DNA of 64,000 nt from Onstottus_B arcticum. GTDB lineage: Bacteria > Acidobacteriota > Blastocatellia > UBA7656. Of this stretch, positions 7,313 to 16,105 are shown in pieces. The notes under the pieces were generated by a model that saw only the letters and a program-made list of their open reading frames with translations, searched no databases and was not told the DNA's origin. The DNA lies in the NCBI GenBank assembly GCA_038040485.1, contig JBBPIE010000013.1:62001-126000 (forward strand), written 5' to 3'. Each line of letters begins with the position of its first letter. Position 1 is the first letter of the stretch. The translations under genes were made by a program, and so were the position numbers.

Positions 7313-8158
7313 ATGGAACACTTTGAACCGCTTCGCGCCAGCCCTAAACGCCAAGCAGTGCCGACGCTACGTGGTTACGCCTATCAAGCTTGGCAAAGTG
7401 TCTTGACGTGGATGACTCTGACGGAATCGGAGACCCTCTTCCTTGAGGGCGCTGAAGACTTAGATGTTGTCTTCGGCGAGAACGCCGTAACCGTCCAGAT
7501 TAAGGAGACCGCGCGCTCCAGAACTCTTACGTTGAATAGTTCCGACGTCGCACAAGCCATCGCTCATTTCTGGGAGCATTGCAAGAAAAACCCCGACCGA
7601 CGAATTAGCTTTCACCTCATAAGCACCTCAAGCCGTTCCCGCGAGCAAGGCGATCCGTTCGGTGGCGAACGCGGACTCGATCTATGGGATAGATGCAAAC
7701 GTGCTGGAGTAGATCTCTCGGCACTCCGTGCTTTTCTAAGTTCAAGCGCTCGTCTGCCGGACGACCTATGTGAGTTTATCGCGAAGGCTCCAGATGAAGA
7801 AGTTCGCAAGGGGCTCATTTCAAGAATCCGCTGGGAAACTGGCGGTCAACCACAGGAGGATGTTGAGGAACTTATAAGAGAGCGTCTAATTGCTTGGGGT
7901 CATAGGCAGCAACTGCTACCTGACGAATGCTTGGCGGTACTTCCTCACATGTACTTGCGCATATGGGAAGTGATTGTGCGCGAAGAGAATCGATCGTTGC
8001 GAATATCGGACTTCGCGACCCTCTTTCAAGATGTGACAACGGATCGGGAGAGTAAGAGCGAGCTGAGACGGTTGCCGGAGAATCCGAGGAAGCATCGTCA
8101 CCTAACAAAGCAGACCTGTGGGTCGTCAATCGGGACGGCACAGGATTGCGACGATTGA
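7313..8158 (+). CDS. Truncated DUF4297-like (dsDNA nuclease domain) protein
   Basis: The first 100 residues look like the DUF4297 nuclease domain of Cap4-type and other anti-phage effectors: GYAYQAWQSVLTWM, then EGAEDLDVVFGENAVTVQIKE (Glu/Asp and Gln-x-Lys of the PD-(D/E)xK core), then FHLIST. In complete members a large sensor or NTPase region follows; here only about 150 helical residues remain before the frame runs into unrelated DNA near 8055-8100 and stops at 8158. ATG 7313 is preferred; a GTG at 7268 overlaps the preceding stop. Base composition is lower in GC than the neighbours. Probably a decayed defence gene. The identification rests on motif resemblance only. Confidence 0.5.
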   Translation: MEHFEPLRASPKRQAVPTLRGYAYQAWQSVLTWMTLTESETLFLEGAEDLDVVFGENAVTVQIKETARSRTLTLNSSDVAQAIAHFWEHCKKNPDRRISFHLISTSSRSREQGDPFGGERGLDLWDRCKRAGVDLSALRAFLSSSARLPDDLCEFIAKAPDEEVRKGLISRIRWETGGQPQEDVEELIRERLIAWGHRQQLLPDECLAVLPHMYLRIWEVIVREENRSLRISDFATLFQDVTTDRESKSELRRLPENPRKHRHLTKQTCGSSIGTAQDCDD

Positions 8159-8568
8159 CTCACAATCATCATAGCCATCAACCGGCATGGTCGCCTTCAG
8201 GCCAAGAGATCGCGTTCGCCAACGACGGCTCCGTGAGCGTCATCAACGACAACACGAGAAAGGTAAGGAGCCTGCCTGGCTTTCAAAACTCTTATCACCC
8301 AAGCGAAGGACCAATGTCGCACGCCCGCCCGAATGATTTTGTGTACTTGCGGCCGCGATGGTCACCCAATGGCAACGTCATCACGGCAGAAGGAGTCGAT
8401 GAGGGCGAGGGCTGGATCGCGGCTGTTGCTGCAAGGTCCGGGATTAAGCTCTTCGAAACATCGCGGTCGGGAACCAGCTTCTCATGGAACCACGAAAGCG
8501 AATTAGTCATCCCGGCTTTCGGTAAGTTTGTTTTTGATGGGAAGAGCGCCTTGTTCAACCGGCGTTGA
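8110..8568 (+). pseudogene. 5'-truncated TolB-like beta-propeller fragment
   Basis: The frame reads ADLWVVNRDGTGLRRLTHN, then HQPAWSPSGQEIAFA and PRWSPNGNVITAEG, typical PD40/TolB propeller blades that normally repeat many times in a long exported protein. Here only two or three blades remain, no ATG precedes them, and the start of the frame lies inside the end of the truncated DUF4297-like gene in another phase. This looks like a deletion or recombination scar joining two gene remnants. The first possible in-frame start is a TTG at 8146. Confidence 0.6.
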
Positions 8569-8632
8569 TCTCCTTGATGTTCGTGGATGACTCAGACGAG
8601 GTTACGTTCAATCATCCCGGTCAGTTTCTCCA

Positions 8633-8661
8633 TTGACGACCACTCTGATCACTGGTACTTT
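8633..8661 (+). promoter_or_regulatory. Candidate sigma-70 promoter of the aquaporin gene
   Basis: TTGACG at 8633-8638, a 17-bp spacer, and TACTTT at 8656-8661. Transcription would give a leader of about 50 bases that carries a small GGCGG/CCGCC hairpin near 8674-8690 and the GAGGAGG before the ATG at 8720. Confidence 0.45.
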
Positions 8662-8719
8662 GCGACCCGTTGGCGGGCGATAACCGCCGGGAAGGCGAGC
8701 TAAGAGGAGGCGGGCTGAA

Positions 8720-9439
8720 ATGGCTCAAGCATCACTTGCGAAGAGAGTGAGCGCCGAATTCATCGGGACCTTCTGGCTCGTGTTTGGAGGCTGCGGAAGC
8801 GCCGTGCTCGCGGCGGCGATTCCCGGCGTGGGCATCGGTTATGCCGGCGTAGCATTGGCTTTCGGCTTGACTGTGTTGACCATGGCCTATGCGATTGGTC
8901 ACATCTCGGGGTGTCACCTGAACCCCGCAGTTTCTGTCGGACTCGTCGTCGCCAAGCGCTTCCCCGCTTCGGAGCTGCTCCCTTACATCGTTATGCAAGT
9001 CCTGGGGGCGATCGCCGGAGCGGCCATCCTGCTCATCATCGCGCGCGGAAAAACCAGCTTCGATGTGGCAGGCGGGTTCGCCTCGAATGGATATGACGCT
9101 CACTCGCCGGGACTCTATAGCTTGCTTGCTTGCTTCGTAGCCGAAGCGGTGCTTACCATGTTCTTTCTCCTGATCATTCTCGGCTCGACTGATTCGCGCG
9201 CGCCGGCCGGGTTCGCGCCGATCGCGATTGGACTCGCACTGACATTGATTCATCTCATCAGCATTCCTGTGACGAACACTTCGGTTAATCCGGCGCGCAG
9301 CACGGGGCCGGCGGTCTTCGTCGGAGGGTGGGCGCTTGCGCAGCTCTGGTTGTTCTGGGTTGCTCCAATCGTCGGCGCTGCTATCGCGGGTGCGGTCTAT
9401 CCGCTAGTTGCCGGCGCTCCGAATGATCGAGACACCTAG
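8720..9439 (+). CDS. aqpZ: Aquaporin Z
   Basis: A 239-residue inner-membrane water channel of the MIP family with the usual six spanning helices and two half-helices. Both signature motifs are present: NPA at 68-70 in HLNPAVSVG and NPA at 190-192 in SVNPARSTGPA, the latter followed by Arg193 of the selectivity filter. The segment LTLIHLISIPVTNTSVNPA is characteristic of the AqpZ water-specific group, not glycerol facilitators. The start is supported by GAGGAGG at 8705-8711. It stands alone, with its own promoter, and is followed by a fold-back repeat. Function confident from family. Confidence 0.95.
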   Translation: MAQASLAKRVSAEFIGTFWLVFGGCGSAVLAAAIPGVGIGYAGVALAFGLTVLTMAYAIGHISGCHLNPAVSVGLVVAKRFPASELLPYIVMQVLGAIAGAAILLIIARGKTSFDVAGGFASNGYDAHSPGLYSLLACFVAEAVLTMFFLLIILGSTDSRAPAGFAPIAIGLALTLIHLISIPVTNTSVNPARSTGPAVFVGGWALAQLWLFWVAPIVGAAIAGAVYPLVAGAPNDRDT

Positions 9440-9462
9440 CGGCTGCTGAAAACTGGGAGTGC

Positions 9463-9550
9463 GCCACCAAGACACAAAGACACGAAGCCTCACCAAGCGA
9501 GTGAGAGTTGTCCGTTTTGTGCTCCTTAGTGTCTTCGTGCCTTAGTGGCG
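9463..9550. repeat. Fold-back repeat with CACGAAG/CTTCGTG arms
   Basis: Left arm GCCACCAAGACACAAAGACA (continuing CGAAG, 9463-9487) pairs imperfectly with CTTCGTGCCTTAGTGGC at 9533-9549 around a spacer of about 45 bases. It occupies the intergenic region after aqpZ, the same position that other unrelated fold-back repeats take in this window. Confidence 0.65.
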
Positions 9551-9641
9551 ATGACTTGGTTTTGAGCAGCCTGCTAGAGAGGTGGAAGCGCTCACTCCTT
9601 CCTGAGCTTCGAATCCCAATCCCCAGCAAGCCGGTTACAGG

Positions 9642-9670
9642 GGCGTCGCGCCGCAGTGTGCCGCGACGCC
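9642..9670. other. Strong GC hairpin upstream of the YpfJ-like gene
   Basis: GGCGTCGCG at 9642-9650 is the exact complement of CGCGACGCC at 9662-9670, giving a 9-bp stem with an 11-base loop. There is no following T-run on either strand, so a simple intrinsic terminator is unlikely. In the rest of the gap 9440-9775 I see only the fold-back repeat. Confidence 0.4.
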
Positions 9671-9775
9671 AACACCGCGTCGTCCCTTCACAAAGCGTGG
9701 ATTGCTTGCGCTCATTGTTTGCGCGACCCTCCATCACCGGCTACGATCTAAGGAAGACCGAACAGGGGGTGCACT

Positions 9776-10624
9776 ATGCTGTGGAGGGGACGACGGGAAA
9801 GTGACAATGTAGAAGACCGGCGAGGGATGTCGCGCGGAGGGCTGGCAGTCGGAGGCGGACTCGGCGGGGTGGTCATTCTGTTGATAGCCATGTTTCTCGG
9901 GGTCGATCCCCGAGAGATCATCAATCAAACGGGAGAGGAGCCCTCCGTCAGTACTCGCGCCGCGCGTCCAACAAGTCCAGCGGAAGACGAACTCAAGCAT
10001 TTTGTCGCTTTTGTTCTCGCTGACACCGAAGATGCCTGGACGGGGATCTTCAAACAAAACGGGAGAGAGTACCGCGTTCCCAAATTGGTTCTTTTCACTG
10101 ATCAGGTTCAATCCGCCTGCGGGACCGCAGGGAGCGCGACAGGGCCGTTTTACTGTCCGGGCGATCAAAAGGTATATATCGACCTCGCGTTTTATCGCGA
10201 TCTAAAACAACGTCTCGGCGCACCCGGTGACTTCGCTCAAGCGTACGTGATTGCGCACGAGGTCGGACATCACGTGCAACGGCTTCTTGGGATTTCTGAT
10301 AAGGTGCACTCAGCGCAATCCCGAGGGAGTAAGAGTGAAGCGAACGATCTTTCAGTGCGGCTCGAGCTTCAGGCCGACTTCTTCGCGGGCGTGTGGGCCA
10401 GTCAAGCAAAGAACAAAGGCCTTCTCGAAGCCGGCGACATTGAGGAAGCTCTTGGTGCGGCGAGTGCAGTTGGCGACGACCGGCTGCAACGACAGGCGCA
10501 GGGCCGTGTGGTGCCCGACTCATTCACTCACGGGACCTCCGAGCAAAGAGTTCGCTGGTTTCGCAAAGGGCTCGACACGGGAGACTTCAAGCAAGGCGAC
10601 ACGTTCAACGCGACAAGCTTGTAG
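9776..10624 (+). CDS. ypfJ: Neutral zinc metallopeptidase, YpfJ family
   Basis: A 282-residue membrane-anchored protein of the YpfJ (zinc_peptidase) family. It begins with a basic cytoplasmic tail (MLWRGRRESDN), one hydrophobic segment near residues 24-42, a linker, then the peptidase domain. The zinc motif is H161-E-V-G-H165-H in VIAHEVGHHVQ; ELQADFFAG supplies the third-ligand region, and DRLQRQAQGRVVPDSFTHG ends with the conserved tail typical of this family. Physiological substrate is unknown. It stands alone between two repeats. The start at 9776 follows a G-rich run (9765-9771) that may serve as ribosome-binding site. Confidence 0.88.
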   Translation: MLWRGRRESDNVEDRRGMSRGGLAVGGGLGGVVILLIAMFLGVDPREIINQTGEEPSVSTRAARPTSPAEDELKHFVAFVLADTEDAWTGIFKQNGREYRVPKLVLFTDQVQSACGTAGSATGPFYCPGDQKVYIDLAFYRDLKQRLGAPGDFAQAYVIAHEVGHHVQRLLGISDKVHSAQSRGSKSEANDLSVRLELQADFFAGVWASQAKNKGLLEAGDIEEALGAASAVGDDRLQRQAQGRVVPDSFTHGTSEQRVRWFRKGLDTGDFKQGDTFNATSL

Positions 10625-10738
10625 GCTCCCGGGAGGCTCCGGCAACTTTTTGGCTGAGTCGCGTAAGCGAGCTTGCGACTGAACTGTGACTTCGCATCGC
10701 AAAGATTAACCTTCACAGGCGCTGCAGCGGCTACCTCG

Positions 10739-11473
10739 ATGATGGTCGAACCAGAAATGATCCTCGTCCCTGCCGGCGAGTTCCTGATGGGCTGTGACAC
10801 TGGAGCGAAGAGCGAACGCCCAGTTCACCGAGTCTTCGTTGATGAGTTCGCGATCGGCCGGTCCGCAGTCACCAACGAGCTTTATCAATTCTTCATCGAA
10901 GCCTCCGGGCGCGAACCACCGCCAGGCTGGAACGACCCCCGCTTCAACCATCCCGAACAACCAGTCACAAGCGTCAGTTGGCTCGACGCGAGTGCTTACT
11001 GCGAATGGCTCGCAGAAAAGACGGACACGCCCTATCGTCTTCCAACCGAAGCCGAATGGGAACGAGCGGCGCGAGGAGCGCTCGAAGGAAAGCTCTTCAC
11101 GTGGGGTGATGAAGCTCCCGAGCATCAGCCGAACTACACGGAGCTTTGGTTGAACGGACCCGAGCGAGCCGGGCAGCGGCCGCCGAACGGATTCGGGCTT
11201 CACGACATCTCGGAGAACGTGCATGAGTGGTGCTCGGATTGGTACGACGAGCGTTATTATCTCGACTCGCCGTCGAGCAATCCTCAAGGCCCAATGACTG
11301 GAACCAGGCGAGCTTCGCGCGGCGGGTCCTGGCGGCACCAGATCAAGATTACTCGCGTCGCGGCTCGCAGCAGCATTCCACCCGAATTCAGGTACAGCGA
11401 TTACGGCTTCCGTGTAGTCGAGCAGGCGGCCCACCTGGGAGCGCGGACGTCCCGCCCGCAGTCCTATCCCTGA
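10739..11473 (+). CDS. SUMF1/FGE-domain protein without the catalytic cysteines
   Basis: A 244-residue protein built from one formylglycine-generating-enzyme-like (SUMF1) domain: MILVPAGEFLMG at the start, YRLPTEAEWERAARG in the middle, HEWCSDWY and SRGGSW near the end, then YGFRVV. In true FGE the segment after RGGS carries copper-binding cysteines; here it reads RGGSWRHQIKITRVAARSS with none, so sulfatase activation is unlikely and another SUMF1 function (ligand binding, or an EgtB-like scaffold) is more plausible. No signal peptide. ATG 10739 is preferred over an upstream TTG. The last twelve residues are encoded by a repeat A copy, so the natural C-terminus may have been replaced. Confidence 0.82.
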   Translation: MMVEPEMILVPAGEFLMGCDTGAKSERPVHRVFVDEFAIGRSAVTNELYQFFIEASGREPPPGWNDPRFNHPEQPVTSVSWLDASAYCEWLAEKTDTPYRLPTEAEWERAARGALEGKLFTWGDEAPEHQPNYTELWLNGPERAGQRPPNGFGLHDISENVHEWCSDWYDERYYLDSPSSNPQGPMTGTRRASRGGSWRHQIKITRVAARSSIPPEFRYSDYGFRVVEQAAHLGARTSRPQSYP

Positions 11474-11537
11474 AAATCCCGACCCTAACTCAAGCTGTGA
11501 CCTCAATACATGCGGGCGAGACGCCTGCGCTCCCAGG
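11437..11537. repeat. Repeat A, full copy with inverted partner
   Basis: The left arm at 11437-11464 begins GGGAGCGCGGACGTCCCGCC. The right arm at 11511-11537 ends CGCCTGCGCTCCCAGG. The ends are inverted copies (GGGAGCGC versus GCGCTCCC) and the arms are about 46 bases apart. The left arm overlaps the 3' end of the SUMF1-domain gene, the right arm lies in the intergenic region. Confidence 0.75.
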
Positions 11538-11604
11538 ATTCTTGGCGGTTGGCTCACTCACGGGTTAAGATGACATTTACAATCTTACTTCGAGGGAATC
11601 CTGA

Positions 11605-13614
<2,010 letters not shown>

Positions 13615-13705
13615 TTTTGGATTTTGGATTTTAGATTTTGGATTGCGCGAGTCGGAATCTTCTCGCGCTGTCCTGCTCAATCCAAAATCCAAAATCCAAA
13701 ATCGA
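13615..13705. repeat. Fold-back tandem array of TTTTGGAT words
   Basis: From 13615 the word TTTTGGAT is repeated with small changes (to about 13646), then after a spacer the reverse complement ATCCAAAA is repeated at 13678-13702. The array fills the space between the aconitase-family gene and the E1 gene and could fold into a long hairpin. The frame of the E1 gene is open through it, but translation should start at 13713. Confidence 0.8.
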
Positions 13706-13712
13706 GGATCCA

Positions 13713-15929
13713 ATGTCCGTTCAACCGGAAGTCGAAAAGCACCAAGGCCTCGACCGCGACACGCTGCTTGAGTTCTACCGCTTGATGAATCTCTCGCGGC
13801 GCGTCGATGACAAAGAGATCCAGCTCAAAGCTCAGAACCGCATCTTCTTTCAGATCTCGGGAGCGGGTCACGAAGCCGTGCTCATTGCCGCAGCCCACGC
13901 GCTCAAACCCGCTCACGACTGGTTCTATCCTTACTATCGCGACCGGGCGCTGTGCCTCGGACTGGGAATGACGCCAGTTGAGATGTTCTTGTCGGCGACC
14001 GGCGCCGCCGAGGAGGAGAGTTCTGGCGGACGGCAGATGCCGAGTCACTGGGGAAACAAGCCGCTCAACATTGTCTCGCAGTCTTCGCCGACCGGCACAC
14101 AGTTCCTGCAGGCGGTGGGCCTCGCGGAAGCTCACTACCGAGCCGAGTTGATCGGTGATCCGTCGCGGTTGCTCGAAGGTTATAAGCCGGACGCGGTCGT
14201 CTACGTGTCAGCGGGCGACGGCACCACAAGCGAGGGCGAGTTTTGGGAGTCTTTGAACACCGCATGCAATCTAAAGCTGCCCGTGCTCTACATGATCGAA
14301 GACAACGGCTACGCGATTTCGGTTCCCGTTGAAGTACAGACCGCGGGCGGCAGCATCTCGAAGCTCGTCAGCGGGTTTCCGAATCTGTTCATCGAAGAAG
14401 TCGACGGCTGCGACCTGCTGGCAAGCTACGACACGATGAAGCGCGCAGTGGCGTATTGTCGCGAGCGACGCGGCCCGGCTCTCGTTCACGCGCACGTCAT
14501 CCGGCCTTACTCGCATTCGCTTTCGGACGACGAAAAGCAGTACCGTTGCGCAGCCGAGCTTGAAGACGAAGTGCAAAACGATCCGCTTCGAACCTTCGGC
14601 GAGTACCTGATCAAGGAAGGCCTCGCGACTGACGCCGACCTCAAGCGCATCCTCGAAGAAATCGACGAGGCGGTGAACCGCGCAGCCGATGAAGCCCTCG
14701 CCGCTCCCAAACCGGCGAAAGAAACCGCAACGTTGTATGTCTACTCGCCCGATGTCGATCCAACGTCTGAGGCATTTGATTCCGCGAGTGCGCCTGGGGG
14801 CGCGCCCGGGAGCGCGGCCGTCCCGGCCGCAGTCCTTGGAGACTCGAGCGACAACAGCGAGCGAGACGCTAGCGCTCCCAGCCAGGACGCTCCCAGCCCG
14901 GCCGCTCCCAAGACGATGCTCGATCTCATCAACGCGTGCCTCCAAGACGAGATGGCTCGCGACGAGCGCATAGTCGTCTTCGGCGAAGACGTCGCCGACT
15001 GCAGCCGCGAAGAAAGCCTCGAACAAGTCAAAGGCAAAGGCGGCGTCTTCAAAGTCACCTTCAATCTGCAGCGCCGCTTCGGCAGCGCGCGCGTGTTCAA
15101 CACCCCGCTTGCCGAAGCCAACATCATCGGCCGCGCAGTCGGCATGTCGGTTCGCGGCCTCAAACCAATCCCCGAGATTCAGTTCTTTGACTACATCTGG
15201 CCGGCTTACCATCAGCTCCGCAACGAAGTGCCGCTGATGCGTTGGCGCTCGAACAACACGTTCAAGTGCCCGATGGTGATTCGCGTAGCAACGGGCGGCT
15301 ACTTGAAAGGCGGCGCGATCTATCATAGTCAAACCAGTGAAGTGCTGTTCACTCACACGCCCGGGATGCGCGTGGTTTTTCCGTCGAACGCGCTCGACGC
15401 GATCGGTTTGCTGAGAACGGCGATTCGATGCGACGACCCTGTGATGTTCCTCGAGCACAAGCATCTCTATCGGCAGACTCACAACAAAGCTGCGTACCCC
15501 GGCCCGGACTTCATGATCCCGTTCGGCAAAGCTAACGTCGTGCGCGAAGGTTCAGACGTTTCGATCATCACTTACGGCGCGACTGTTTACCGTTCAGTCG
15601 TCGCGGCCAAAAAGGTTGAAGAAGAACACGGCATCAGCGCCGAAGTGATCGACTTGCGGAGCTTGAATCCTTACGACTGGGAGACAATCTCTCGTTCGAT
15701 TCAAAAGACCGGCAAAGCGTTAGTTGTTTACGAAGACGCGGAGTCATGGGGCTACGGCGCAGAGATCGCAGCTCGAATAGCGGATAAGCTGTTCGAGTAC
15801 CTCGACGGTCCGGTGAGAAGAGTAGCCGCGCTTGATACGTTTGTGGCCTACGCACCGGAGCTTGAAGACGAGATCCTCCCGCAAGTTGATGATGTAGTGT
15901 TCGGCATTCTAGAACTTGCTCGCTACTGA
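13713..15929 (+). CDS. 2-oxoacid (branched-chain type) dehydrogenase E1, fused alpha and beta subunits
   Basis: A 738-residue single-chain E1, the thiamine-diphosphate decarboxylase of a 2-oxoacid dehydrogenase complex. The alpha part (1 to about 340) has SGAGHEAV, the TPP motif GDG at 168-170 with downstream EDNGYAIS. The beta part (from about 393, TMLDLINACLQDEM) has VVFGEDVAD, PEIQFFDYIWPA and the C-terminal transketolase domain (VIDLRSLNPYDWETI). Separate or fused subunits both occur in this family. The linker of some 50 residues is Ala/Pro/Ser-rich and largely encoded by repeat A DNA. ATG 13713 is chosen because earlier starts lie in the repeat array. E2 and E3 genes are not in the window. 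Confidence 0.92.
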   Translation: MSVQPEVEKHQGLDRDTLLEFYRLMNLSRRVDDKEIQLKAQNRIFFQISGAGHEAVLIAAAHALKPAHDWFYPYYRDRALCLGLGMTPVEMFLSATGAAEEESSGGRQMPSHWGNKPLNIVSQSSPTGTQFLQAVGLAEAHYRAELIGDPSRLLEGYKPDAVVYVSAGDGTTSEGEFWESLNTACNLKLPVLYMIEDNGYAISVPVEVQTAGGSISKLVSGFPNLFIEEVDGCDLLASYDTMKRAVAYCRERRGPALVHAHVIRPYSHSLSDDEKQYRCAAELEDEVQNDPLRTFGEYLIKEGLATDADLKRILEEIDEAVNRAADEALAAPKPAKETATLYVYSPDVDPTSEAFDSASAPGGAPGSAAVPAAVLGDSSDNSERDASAPSQDAPSPAAPKTMLDLINACLQDEMARDERIVVFGEDVADCSREESLEQVKGKGGVFKVTFNLQRRFGSARVFNTPLAEANIIGRAVGMSVRGLKPIPEIQFFDYIWPAYHQLRNEVPLMRWRSNNTFKCPMVIRVATGGYLKGGAIYHSQTSEVLFTHTPGMRVVFPSNALDAIGLLRTAIRCDDPVMFLEHKHLYRQTHNKAAYPGPDFMIPFGKANVVREGSDVSIITYGATVYRSVVAAKKVEEEHGISAEVIDLRSLNPYDWETISRSIQKTGKALVVYEDAESWGYGAEIAARIADKLFEYLDGPVRRVAALDTFVAYAPELEDEILPQVDDVVFGILELARY
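14808..14881. repeat. Repeat A, full copy inside the E1 coding sequence
   Basis: The left arm at 14808-14835 (GGGAGCGCGGCCGTCCCGGC...) and right arm at 14857-14881 (...CTAGCGCTCCCAG) match the copy at 11437-11537 in sequence, order and approximate arm spacing. It lies in frame and encodes about 25 residues of the linker between the alpha and beta halves. Confidence 0.7.
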
Positions 15930-16105
15930 GTTTCGCATTTAACTATCTTCGAGCCGTTTTCTGGTATATCAGTTCGTAGCCTATCTCTGCTTCTTGGGTT
16001 GCACTAGATTCCCCTTTGCGGGCGGGTCTATAATGCCCGCGCCCGGTTCCGCCCAAGATCGTCGGCGGACTTCCGATCTGATGAAACGCCTCTGGGGTCA
16101 GGTTC

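Noticed and set aside
10739..11473. Annotation of the SUMF1 protein as the sulfatase-activating enzyme of the 2395 sulfatase
   Set aside because: The required C-terminal cysteines are missing.
13638..13712. Upstream start for the E1 gene inside the repeat array
   Set aside because: The extra 25 residues are encoded by repeat DNA and have no homology; ATG 13713 is the natural start.
14271..15482. 403-codon minus-strand frame opposite the E1 gene
   Set aside because: Antisense shadow of a clearly coding, high-GC gene; no domain, no start signal.
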